From Lumbricus terrestris (Eukaryota; Annelida; Clitellata; Crassiclitellata; Lumbricidae), in the NCBI GenBank assembly GCA_949752735.1, contig OX457043.1, positions 44,519,263-44,583,262 of the forward strand: DNA of 64,000 nt, given 5' to 3'. The position numbers and the translations under genes are program-made. Below are positions 46,659 through 56,963 of the stretch, piece after piece. The first letter of the stretch is position 1; every line of letters begins with the position of its first letter. The notes beneath the pieces were generated by a model. The model was not told the origin of the DNA, did no database searches, and worked only from the letters and a program-made list of their open reading frames with translations.

Positions 46659-48094
46659 TTGAAACAGTTCGAATATATTCTCAATCACCTCGCCTTGAAG
46701 AATCGTCAGAAGAAGCAATTTGGAAGATTTGGATTGAAAACGACTTTCTTAGCCTCAACCGACGCGTAAGCAAACTAAAACCAGCGATCCAACGTTTCAT
46801 TGATCGTTTAGCTGATGGTATAAAAGAAAAGGACGAACGATTTGAATGCCAACCAATTTTAGTGGGAAGTACAGATGAAGGGACTAAAGCTGTCCATTCA
46901 GCAGACTTTGATTTTAACTTCAAACTAATTAAATTTAGTCAACTTTGTGATGTGTTTCCACATCCACTGGGTCCGATGGAATACTTTCAGCTCGTACGAA
47001 AGAGCGACCACACAGAAAGGAGACAAAATGATGGGGAATTTGACTGTTTCTTTAACCTAGATCAGTGTTTGCTTACTAACGAAGTCAATTCTAGATTCCA
47101 GATTATATTGGAAGATGTCTTACATGATTCTAACTTCTGGCAAGACGAACATCTGTTCGAACGGAACTTGACAGATAAAGATGCATGGAGATCCTTAAAG
47201 ATAGCTGGTCTGTGCAAGACTATACGACTAAGGATGATTCATCCCGTTGAGGACGGAGAAGGTAGCTTTCTGTTTGTCAATGTATCGATTGACGTAGTTG
47301 CCTGTGTTCATGTGGTAAATGCATGTTTAGAAGACCAACTGCCAGCTGACATGAACCCAGCTGCGAAGGCAGACGGTTGTACCCTAGTCTTTGATCGACC
47401 ACGCTTTGATCCTTCCAAGCCACGCGGTAGGCTTTGCTGCTTCGTCTTCTCCGATACATTTTCCAGAATTTCATTTGCACCATTAGAGAGTCGAATCGTA
47501 AGAGACAGCTCGTCTTTAGCAAGGGCAGCATATACAGTTTGCAAACTGATACTCTATAATCATTCGGGGACTACTTATCAATTGAAGACGTCCCTTCTTT
47601 TTTGCATGGAGGCTCTAAAGATCCGCGAGGGATGTGAAAGAAAAGAAGGAGACAAAATTACGAGAAAGGAACTTGCCTTCTGGGTCGAGAGGCTCATGTT
47701 TTGCTTTATAGAATTTTGTCGACATGACGTTTATCCATGTTATTTCATGCCATCATTCAAACAGCCAGTTGTATATATGACTGACTATTATTTGCGAAAC
47801 CCAGAGGACAAGATAGATGCAGGCGTTTCTTTTGGGTCTAAGATTCCTTTCCGATACTCTGCGTCCTTTGATATTTACCTTGACCTATGTCCAGATGGTA
47901 CAATAGTCGATATCCCTATGATGCAAAACGCATGCACGTTCGACCTAATGGAAGGAAGTCAGACTGCGATTAAAGACCCAATGTGGGAACACTTTTGTTG
48001 GGAAGAATTTATCAGGAAGTTAACATCACGTAGTTTCAACTTTTCAATCAATAAAAAGGCAATATTGCGCAAAAGATCGAATGGCGTTCAGTAG
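46659..48094 (+). pseudogene. Nucleotidyltransferase half of unit 2, out of frame
   Basis: Open in the shifted frame from 46625, aligning with unit 1 from its linker onward. The GS motif is at 46865-46870, DFDF follows, then SIDVVAC (Asp codon 47291), RISFAPLE near 47465, and YQLKT. All three acids remain, while the neighbouring unit 1 D1193 is Asn here; that supports D1197 as the true third ligand. The first in-frame ATG (46976) lies downstream of both GS and DFD, so an independently started enzyme would be dead. This argues for a broken single gene rather than two genes. The unit 1 stop is lost, adding about 15 residues ending RSNGVQ. Confidence 0.8.
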
Positions 48095-48119
48095 GCTACT
48101 GAGTACAAGATCAAGGACA

Positions 48120-48260
48120 GAATTGGAAGAGACTGAGTCTGAGGTGTTACTTTTCCTTGTACATCTTCAATGCGATTAATGACGATGACTACCCTATTGG
48201 CATCTTCTTTGATTTCTCCAAAGCTTTCGATTCAGCGGAAAATTCTATGCTGAATCATTC
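48120..48260 (+). pseudogene. LINE RT fragment after unit 2
   Basis: Pieces reading GIFFDFSKAFDSAENSML match the relic after unit 1, showing that the 3' flank was duplicated with the gene. Confidence 0.7.
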
Positions 48261-48289
48261 CCTCAGTCAGACGGTTCTTGTTTTCTAAT

Positions 48290-49200
48290 TGGCCAGGATA
48301 TTGAGACATATAATAATGAAATTAGTCAATTAATGGATGCATTTAGTGCAAAAAACAAGGACATTTTTGTACTGGAGATTTCAATGTCGATCTTCGGAAT
48401 GCCAAGTCGCACGCCCACACTGATTAGCAGGGCCGTAGCAACAATGAGCGTGTCCCCCTCCAAACATATATGTCTGGGGCGGCGGGGTCCCTTGCAATGC
48501 AGAAACTGGTATACGCGGTAGGCCTATACGTAATTCTGCAAAGTGCTTATTGTAAGTAATTTCGTTTCATAATCATTAGGAAGCTCTAAATTTGATGTTA
48601 TTAAGCTTATATTCTATGAACTTTTCTAGAATTGGCATCAAAGTGCCTTGATCCAGTACTGCATATCTGAAAATCCGTTGCATTTTCAGCGTTAAATCTT
48701 TTACTCTTATAAAGGCCTAGGGCTTTGCAATGCAGAAATTGGAATGCGGTATTTATATTTATACAATAAAATTGTAATTCGATTCGTATTAGACTATGTA
48801 TAGCCTACATAGGGCTTCGGTGTACATGTATCCCGCACTTACTGCTGCTGGAGTCTTTCAAACAGTGCTTTCCAACATGGATTGTGCAACAGCGTCAATA
48901 AATATCACTTACCTATTGCTACACCTTACTTTTTTGCCATTTTCGGGGGGCCCTTTCTTGCGGGACCTCCTCCGGTCGGAGGGTACGGAGGGCGGTCGCT
49001 ACGCCTCTGCTGATTAGGCTACTTCTCAGATAGGCTATCATGATGTCTTCCCAACATCTCTTACCGGTCATTACAAACCCGACTAGAGTCACTACTTCAT
49101 CGACCTTAATAGATAATAATACTCCAAAAGGTCTTTTAAATTTGTTAAATTAGTTATGCTGATCTCTGACTTGTCTGATTATCTACCAATTGTGAATGCT
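48290..49200 (+). pseudogene. LINE endonuclease-domain fragment, split by a MITE
   Basis: GDFNVDLRNAK (APE-type endonuclease motif) lies near 48378-48410. After the MITE, LLPVITNPTRVTTSSTLIDN at about 49055-49120 and SDYLPI near 49180 follow in the order expected for the endonuclease domain. Frames are decayed. Confidence 0.72.
48428..49009. mobile_element. hAT-like MITE inside the LINE
   Basis: Ends CAGGGCCGTAGCAAC and GTCGCTACGCCTCTG are inverted. The perfect 8-bp duplication CTGATTAG is at 48420-48427 and 49010-49017. The interior is 582 bp and non-coding. Confidence 0.9.
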
Positions 49201-49314
49201 GATCCTAGAAAGAGGAACATTACATAGGCCTACACCCTCTGTAGCCCGTCTAATAAATGAAAAATCTAAGGATCATTGTAAAACACTCCTGGATCAAACT
49301 GCTTGATGTAAGAT

Positions 49315-50278
49315 CATTGTGCTTCATTGTGCAGAGGTGATCCTGATAAATTGATAATAAATTTTATTTAAGAAATTCTATATAGCGCCTTTTCAAGGTA
49401 GGCTACTCAGAAGCGCTTCCGGCCCAACCACGGCTAAATAATACAGTCTTTACATTTTAGGTTCTTAAGATACAGAGTGGAGTGACCCATAGCAATAAAG
49501 CGCAGTGTAACAGGGAGGTCATTACAGGTTGTAGGACCAGCAACAGTGAATGAACGACGCTGTCGGATAGCAGTCACTACTGCAGATAACTTACATGTAG
49601 CTTTCTCGTTACTTCAAATAAATGGCACTTCCACAACACTTGGATGACACCGGCAAACCTGAAATCTTGTAATGCAAAATCAAAACTATTTGTCAAATTC
49701 ATTAAACAACCAACTCTTTGAAATAAAAGTAGACTTATCACATACCGAAACAAATTTTGAGCCCGCATATAAAATCTGATAAAAAGTAGGCCTACTCATT
49801 GTGCTTCATTGTGCAGAGGTGATCCTGATAAATTGATAATAAATTTTATTTAAGAAATTCTATATAGCGCCTTTTCAAGGTAGGCTACTCAGAAGCGCTT
49901 CCGGCCCAACCACGGCTAAATAATACAGTCTTTACATTTTAGGTTCTTAAGATACAGAGTGGAGTGACCCATAGCAATAAAGCGCAGTGTAACAGGGAGG
50001 TCATTACAGGTTGTAGGACCAGCAACAGTGAATGAACGACGCTGTCGGATAGCAGTCACTACTGCAGATAACTTACATGTAGCTTTCTCGTTACTTCAAA
50101 TAAATGGCACTTCCACAACACTTGGATGACACCGGCAAACCTGAAATCTTGTAATGCAAAATCAAAACTATTTGTCAAATTCATTAAACAACCAACTCTT
50201 TGAAATAAAAGTAGACTTATCACATACCGAAACAAATTTTGAGCCCGCATATAAAATCTGATAAAAAGTAGGCCTACT
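49315..50278. repeat. 482-bp near-identical tandem duplication
   Basis: 49315-49796 and 49797-50278 appear identical by eye, including a SINE-tail-like word (TATAGCGCC..TCAGAAGCGCTTCCGG). Both give the same 63-codon minus-strand frame, which I do not regard as a gene. Confidence 0.93.
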
Positions 50279-50980
50279 ATTTTTCAGAATGCGAATAGGC
50301 TACTGCTTAAAAAACGTGGCAACTCATTCAAACGCTAACTGATGCAAAAGCACTTGAAAAGACTGAATTGAACGATTGTAAATAGGCCTATGTACACGAT
50401 TTCTACAGCAATTGCATGGCCTCGACCCTACTTACTTCCTCCAGTGAACTTATCAGGTGAGATCCTTCACCACTCTTCACCATTCTTAATGAGTAGCGAA
50501 CCATTTAAGGTCCTCGTGTGGACCCTATGCGGACCGTATCCTGCCCCGAGATTTATGTCGCTTTTGTTGCTGTTTGATGTCGTAATATCAAAGATGATTA
50601 GTGTCGCCCTCCTCCTCTATCCAAGCTTGGGACTGGAACTGCGAAAGTACGAGCGGTGTCGGATTTCTAAATGTTATGAAAAAGTCAAATTCTGAAAGCG
50701 ATCGGAAAACTCAATAATTGTCACTGGATCCTCCTTGCAGTTTGAATCGCCCGGATTGGCCATGATAATTGCATTTTTCTTATGCACCGGTGATGATGTG
50801 GATGACTATACGACCACTGCTACTAAGACAAGAAGAATGATCATAACGAGTGAATAGGCTTTCAAATGGCTCTTCAGGAATTTCGAATATGCGATTGCGT
50901 TGTGAAAAAAAAATCGACAACTAAATGGTGTTGTCGTCCAGAGATAAACCCACAGGATGTTCGAGTTCGGTTGTCAGAAG
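50279..50980. other. No gene recognised
   Basis: A 101-codon frame at 50390-50695 has no recognisable domain. Confidence 0.4.
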
Positions 50981-51173
50981 TCAGGGCTTTTTTACCGTGC
51001 AGTTGTACACAAAATGTGCAGTTCTATATAAATTTGTGCAGTTGTAGAAGCACTTCTGTACAGTTAAAACTAGCAAAAAGGTCATTGTCCTCCAATTGGA
51101 AGTAATTTGCTACGGAAGATGGGAAAGGAAAGAAGGAGTTGTGCAGTTCTAAAAATTCCCTTAAAAATCCCTG
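50981..51173. mobile_element. 193-bp MITE (GTGCAGTT family)
   Basis: Starts CAGGGCTTTTTTACCG and ends AAAAATCCCTG, flanked by TCAGAAGT and TCAGGAGT. Same length as 26097-26289. Confidence 0.75.
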
Positions 51174-51309
51174 TCAGGAGTTGCCGTCGTTATTGGTTCG
51201 GTGGAGATGGACATCCGGACAGTGCATGATGAGCATCCATAATATTATCATTTAGTCATCCGACGATTTAGATCTGCATAGAGAATGCCAGCAAAAAGAA
51301 TCTCGCACA

Positions 51310-51830
51310 ATGTATGTAGGTCTATGTATGTGCACTCGTTATAGCGCCCCTTCAAGATTGCTCCTCAGAAGTGCTCCCGAACAGTGGTGGCGCCAGGATT
51401 TTTGTTTTGGAAGGCTGGATTTTCGGAAAAAATTTCCGTTTTCAGTCGCCAAAATTTCTGACGACCTTTTTTTAGTCATTGACCAAAATCCGAAGAAAAA
51501 ATACGCCAAGCTGTCTGTCAAACCTCGTGCGCACCTTTACGGTTATTTTGGGGGGCTAAAGGGATCAATCGTGCAAATATTTTATTTTTACAAGGGAGAA
51601 AAATGGATGGCATTTTTTAGGGAGGGGGCTTAGCCTCCCCTAGCCACCCCTAGTGCCGCTACTGCTCCCGACTACAGCGTGGACACTCAATCGGAGTTTC
51701 ACGCCGAAGCGCTGAGTAATTGCGAGTGAAGGACTTACCCAAGGTCCCTACGCGGCGATTTGAGGTGGATTCGAACCTCGAACCTTCCGGCTTCAAGGCA
51801 AGGACGCCACCACTACACCACCGCGCCCCA
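51310..51830 (-). mobile_element. SINE (minus strand) interrupted by a MITE
   Basis: The SINE body is split at GCTCCCGA. The right part contains GGATTCGAACC (B-box complement) and ACTACACCACCGCGCC. The sister copy before U1 (22640-22865) is uninterrupted. An (AAT)n tract follows at 51955-52015. Confidence 0.85.
51381..51663. mobile_element. hAT-like MITE inserted in SINE
   Basis: The end ACAGTGGTGGCGCCAGG and the end CCCTAGTGCCGCTACT are inverted. The perfect 8-bp duplication GCTCCCGA is at 51373-51380 and 51664-51671. The uninterrupted SINE copies give the empty site. Same family as 24740-25025 and 4606-4882. Confidence 0.92.
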
Positions 51831-52629
51831 CAGGAGACCCACAAGAAACCTTCCTGTTCCAGAATATATCTGTCACAGTACAGCAATTCAACGCCATCAC
51901 ATGCCTGGGCACGACGAGGCCGTAGTAGGCCTACTCTGTTTTTAGAGGACTACTATAATAATAATAATGGTAATAATAATAATAATAATAATAACAATAA
52001 TAATAGTAGGGTCATTCTGGACTAGTTTTTAACCAATAGTTAGTAATGAAGTCCCTGAGGGATCCTAAATACCTCGGGGCAAAAAAAAAAAAAATAATAA
52101 TAATTTTAAAAATAATAATCTTCTTTTAATTTCAAACTTACACTGTGCAATATGATTACAACCACCAATGAACAGATGATCACAAGTTATTACAGGAGTC
52201 GAATTTAACTATCGACAGCCATGCAAGGCGTCCATAGATCTCGTCCTACTGCTCAGTTTACCAACGCCATCTGCTGAATAGAAGGTTGAGTGGATGGATT
52301 ATTGTATATAATTGTATATAATCATAACTGTGCAGAATTTTGTGCACACTGTTAAACCAGGAGGTACTTATGTAGCGCTCATTTAGTTGCCAGCTGTAGG
52401 CGGCGCATTAATCTACGTCACATCGCGAATGTCTAGAAAAGCGCCGGAAGCAGTGAAGAGGCTTTTCAATGCGCTGTCTTCCATTTGCCAGATCATTGAT
52501 TTTCTAAGACTGCTGCATGGAGAATCCATACATGTATAATACACCTCACGTGCCTAGCATTCGCGTCAATGTGAGCAACGCATATTGACGTTTACTGTGC
52601 AGATAATTCAATGCTTTATACCGACGAAC

Positions 52630-52667
<38 letters not shown>

Positions 52668-53701
52668 TGTAGCATTGATTTGCTGTTTTGAGGCCAGCCA
52701 TCGCATCATCCAAGATATTATCTATAATAGTCATTCGTAACATGCAGTTATGTGCAATCGTTCAACCATCCACTCTCATCCACAGTCATCCTGATCATGC
52801 AGTCATCTACAATCATCCGCTGTCATCTATAGTCATCCACTGCCATCCATAGTCATCCGCTGTCATCTATAGTCATCAACAGTCGTCCATAGGCATCCAT
52901 AGTCATCCATGGTCATCCAAAGACATTAGCATAAATTATCTACTGGCAGATACAGGACTGAGGAGCTGAGGCAAAGGTTCAAAATTTCAGTGGTCATTGA
53001 TCATCTCATGGTGTTGCTTGAAGGAGACATTCTGCAGGAACGTTACTACTAGTCTGACTTTGAACACGGTCTCAAGAGTTAAGTGACCTTGCATTTAAAT
53101 TAAACTGACCTTTTCTTTAGTTACGTGTTCTTCCTGCAGTCGGTTATTCACTGGCTTCTTTTACTCCTCTCTCCTTGAGTCGCTTGCTAACATCTCCCGT
53201 TCCAATTTAACAGCAGCATTATTACCATTGTTATATTATTACTTCTCTGTAGCCTACATATGCCACCAGGACACCAACTCAAAGAGCTTTTTCCTTGGAT
53301 AAACTGAATTGTGATAGAAACTAAAGATGATTGCGTAAACCTAAAGCTCATTTCATTGAATCATTTCATTTCATTTACTGGTCTTGGACTAACAAGCACA
53401 CCACTAAACAGTGAACCAAAAATCAAACAATTAATTCAGAAATATTCTATTGTCATAGGAGTTGAGTTCTTTAAGGCACAATGAGGACCCAGTCTCGATA
53501 AATCTGACAGCGCTGCCGACTGGCGGTTCCCTATGAGAAGGGCGCATTTCAAAAGAGCGCAATCAATAGGGCGAAAATGAATAGAGCACATTGTTTTTAG
53601 ACCGCACGGTCGAAAGGGCGAAATCAAAAGGTGCATGTTTAAAAGACCGCAATCAAAAGGGCGCATGTATCCACCGTTGAAAGAGCCTTCATCCAGCTTC
53701 C

Positions 53702-54878
53702 GTTAATTTTTATTAAACATTATTTTTGTCAATCCAGCTTCTATTTAATATAATATAATATAATATAACAGGGTTTACGGTGGTTCAGGAGACTCGTGAT
53801 CTGTGTGAGAACCACCACTTTTACAATGTTTTAAAAACCTATTTGCCCTAGCTTGGCCTTGAAGTTTATAAGTGTCTCCACCGACACTGTCTCTTCGCTC
53901 AGCTCGTTCCAGGCCTTCACTGTTCTGCTGCTAAAAAATCTTTGCTTGATGGCACCCTCGGATTTTCTGAATATTTTATATTGGTGTCCTCTTAAACCTC
54001 TATTGTCAGCCAATTGGAAAAATCTTGAGTATGGTGTTATTTCTTTGTGTGTCATCAGCTTGTAAGTCTCAATCAAATCTCCTCTGCATCTTCGCTTTTC
54101 CAGTGTTGTCAATCCACAGTTTATCAATCTTTCTTCGTATGTTAAAGTTCCATAACCTCTTATCATCTTAGTTGCTCGACGTTGCACCTTTTCGAGCACC
54201 TGCTTGTCTTCCTGTGTGTATGGACTCCATGCCTGAACACAGTACTCTAGGTGAGGTCTGACTAGAGTTTTGAATAACTTCAGGATGATGTTTTTTTCTC
54301 TGCTGACCACTGTTCTTTTTATGTGTCCCAGAACTTTGTTTGCTTTGTTCGCTGCTTCTCTGCATTGTCTTGATGGTTTTGCACTTTTGTGTATTATGAC
54401 TCCAAGATCTTTTTCCTCCTCTGTTGTTCTTAATTTCCTGTCTCCCATTCCATATTCAAACCCCATGTTCTTTCTTCCCATGTGCATCACTGCACATTTA
54501 TCTACATTGAACAGCATATTCCAGTCTTCGGACCACTTGTACAGTCTTTCCAAATCATTTCTTAGGGTGTTGGCTTCCTCCTCGTTGTTCACCTTTGCGC
54601 ATAGTTTTGTGTCGTCAGCAAACTTAGAGATTTTGGAGACAATTCCTTCATCTATATCATTGATAAAAATTACAAATAGCAGTGGCCCTAAGACCGACCC
54701 CTGTGGTACTCCACTTGTAACATCTATCCAGCTTGAGTTTTTGCCCGTTACTCGAACTTGTTGTCTCCTCCCTTTTAACCAGTTGGTGACCCAGTTCAGT
54801 AGACACCCTTCTATTCCGCATGCCATTTCTTAAGCATTATTTTCATCCCTCCAACTCCTTTTTCTTCAATAAAAGAAC
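53702..54878 (-). mobile_element. 5'-truncated LINE inside foldback element
   Basis: Flanked by the perfect 16-bp direct repeat CCTTCATCCAGCTTCC (53686-53701 and 54879-54894). Its 3' tail, on the left, is a TATAA-type repeat. Truncation at the start of RT fits target-primed reverse transcription. Confidence 0.85.
53831..54826 (-). CDS. CR1/Jockey-type LINE reverse transcriptase, partial
   Basis: 331 codons with no internal stop. It begins inside the RT fingers/palm region (LLNWVTNWLKGRRQQV), then SGVPQGSVLGPLLFVIFIND, the catalytic FADDTK, the conserved KDLGV block, the YCVQAWSPY block, and the C-terminal 'RFFSSRTVKAWNELSEE' region. Endonuclease and the N-terminal RT motifs are absent because of 5' truncation, so it cannot move on its own. 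The intact frame suggests a fairly recent insertion. The listed ATG is only the first in frame, not the true protein start. Confidence 0.93.
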   Translation of the reverse strand: MACGIEGCLLNWVTNWLKGRRQQVRVTGKNSSWIDVTSGVPQGSVLGPLLFVIFINDIDEGIVSKISKFADDTKLCAKVNNEEEANTLRNDLERLYKWSEDWNMLFNVDKCAVMHMGRKNMGFEYGMGDRKLRTTEEEKDLGVIIHKSAKPSRQCREAANKANKVLGHIKRTVVSREKNIILKLFKTLVRPHLEYCVQAWSPYTQEDKQVLEKVQRRATKMIRGYGTLTYEERLINCGLTTLEKRRCRGDLIETYKLMTHKEITPYSRFFQLADNRGLRGHQYKIFRKSEGAIKQRFFSSRTVKAWNELSEETVSVETLINFKAKLGQIGF

Positions 54879-55714
54879 CTTCATCCAGCTTCCATTTCTT
54901 AAGCCAATGTAATTGAATTTCAAATAGATTCAAAGCACAGAATATCCGACCACCTTCTAACAGAAAAATACGGTACCGGTAATTTAATTATTAGAAACAA
55001 GATTGTCACTTAAGCTAAAAGAAACTTAGCAACATCGACTAGTGATTGTCATTTCGTTTAGACTCGATTTTTATACGCCCTACGGGTGCCTTTCTTCTTT
55101 GGAAAATTGCGTCCTTTGACTTACCGACACTCTTTATTTACCAATTTTCCGTTCCCTTTGATCTCTTCAAACTTGCGCCCTTTGTCTTATCGACCTCCTT
55201 AAATTGCCATGCATTTCGTTCAATTCCCTTGCGACCCTTTGATTGCGCCCTTTTGATCACCCGTGCAATATTTGTCTTTTCGCCCAATTTATCATGCGAT
55301 CTAAAAACAATGCGCTCTATTCATTTTCGGCCTATTGATTACGCCCTTTTGATTGCGCTCTTTTGAATTTCGCCCTTCTCATAGGATACCCGACTGGCGA
55401 ATGTCTTCGTGGTACACGCGCGGGAGCGTCCTCTTGCGAATTCCTATAATGATCTCACCGGTTCATTATAGGGGAATTACGGTCTCAAACAACGACAATT
55501 TGAAATTATTACTTAGCGCCACTTTGAGAGAAACCCTTCACTGAGTCATCAAAATAATTTGCTATCATCTTTGACTGTGGCAACTCGCTCTGCAATCTGG
55601 TTATCACGCACGTCAATATCAAGTTTCTCGTATTTTGGTTTAAATAGGAACCTGTTGAAACTTTTGTAAGACACAGAGAACGCTTCAATATGTTTATCAT
55701 GATTTTGTCATTGG

Positions 55715-56095
55715 CAAGGGCGGATACAGAAATTTTCGAAGGGGCGCCAAAATTTTCGGTCTTGTTGGTGGGACAGGGGAAAAATTTCGTGTTATTTGTC
55801 GCCGAAAAACTGATGACTTTTTTTCAGTCATTCGTCCAATTTTTCATGAAAAAGATACCAATTCAGCCGCCAAAAAGTTGATGACCTTTTCTTATTAGTC
55901 GTCGGTCATCATAATCGTGTGGTAAATCAAATGGGGGTCACGTCCCATGCGATTTCTTTAATGGGGGCCTGGTATCCTATTTTTCTCTCCCGCTGCATTT
56001 ATTTCATGGCTTGTTGAAACCAAATGGGGGATCACGTCCCATGCAATTTTTAAATGGGGGCCATGGCCATTTTGGCCCCCCTGGATCCGCCCCTG
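55715..56095. mobile_element. hAT-like element (GGGCGGAT ends), proven empty site
   Basis: Ends CAAGGGCGGATACAG and CTGGATCCGCCCCTG are inverted. The perfect 8-bp duplication GTCATTGG is at 55707-55714 and 56096-56103. U1 has one GTCATTAG at 26006-26013. The interior repeats the 'TGATGACTTTTT..AGTC' phrase. Confidence 0.93.
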
Positions 56096-56479
56096 GTCAT
56101 TGGCTGATGCTTAATTGCTTATGTTTGGTCATCATATTAAGCCAATTTCATGTCTCGTGTCATCCTATTGGTCCGTTTTTAAGAAGGGCGGACTATTTTC
56201 AAAAACTACCACTACTGCTACTTCTCTACTGGAAACACCGGACAACAAATTTTCATGATTTTTTTTTATCTTACATGAAATCTGCACTTTCCTACAGATT
56301 TTAAGGTGCTGAACACGAATATGACAATGAAATTCAATAATTAGCTCCAGTTTCTCTGACATCATCAAGAGTTTCTATAAATAGAACAATGCGTACATAT
56401 GCCATTTGTACCAGTAAATGTTCACTTCTACATCCCACTATCTCTTGTATAACTGCTCAGGATTATGTCTGGTGAGCGT

Positions 56480-56722
56480 ACATATAGGCCTATGTATGTA
56501 AGAGCAGTTGCTACACTGCCTCTTCAAGACCCTAATCCGAAGTGCTCCCGACTACAGCACGGACGCTGAATAGGAGTTTCATTAAGCGCATGTGCAATTG
56601 CAAGCGAAGGACTGCTCACAGTGGTTTTAAAGGGTCCCTACGCGGTGGCCTGAGGTGGATTCAGACCCATAACCTTCCGGCTCCAAGGCAGTGAACATAC
56701 CCCTACACCACCGTGCGCCACA
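56480..56722 (-). mobile_element. tRNA-derived SINE, minus strand
   Basis: Body words GAAGTGCTCCCGACTACAGC and GTGGATTCAGACCCATAACC (decayed B-box), and head complement CTACACCACCGTGCGCC. Confidence 0.75.
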
Positions 56723-56785
56723 TAGTAGGCCCATATATGTAGTCAGCCAACATGGAAGTTTCCCTGGTATCGTTTTCCATGTCTG

Positions 56786-56963
56786 CAGGGCTTAAAGTGT
56801 GCCTGGACGGTCATGGACGGCGTCCATGCACTTGTTTTAAAATCTGAACGCCGTCCAGCCACTTATTGGCGAGCACAGACTGGAAAGGTAAGGGGCGTCC
56901 AGGCACTTCTTTTCGAGAGGTAAAGGGCGTCCAGGCACTTATTTTTCCACACTTTAGGCACTG
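56786..56963. mobile_element. 178-bp MITE
   Basis: Starts CAGGGCTTAAAGTGTG and ends CACACTTTAGGCACTG. The flanks share ATGTCTG but not as a clean 8-bp duplication. Confidence 0.85.

Larger units (their letters stand above)
53526..55389. mobile_element. Second foldback element, 10-bp duplication, proven empty site
   Basis: The left end GTTCCCTATGAGAAGGGCG and the inverted right end GTATCCTATGAGAAGGGCG lead into degenerate units of GGGCGNAATCAAAA (left to about 53665, right from about 55225). The perfect duplication CCGACTGGCG is at 53516-53525 and 55390-55399. U1 has the single target CCGACTGGTG at 25532-25541. It contains a LINE insertion and no recognisable transposase. Confidence 0.92.

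Noticed and set aside
46862..48094. A separate second gene starting at GTG 46862
   Set aside because: GTG is not a normal eukaryotic start, the frame is open further upstream, and the sequence aligns with unit 1 across the break.
49577..50250. Two identical 63-codon minus-strand frames as a gene pair
   Set aside because: They are one non-coding segment duplicated in tandem; no domain or conserved context.
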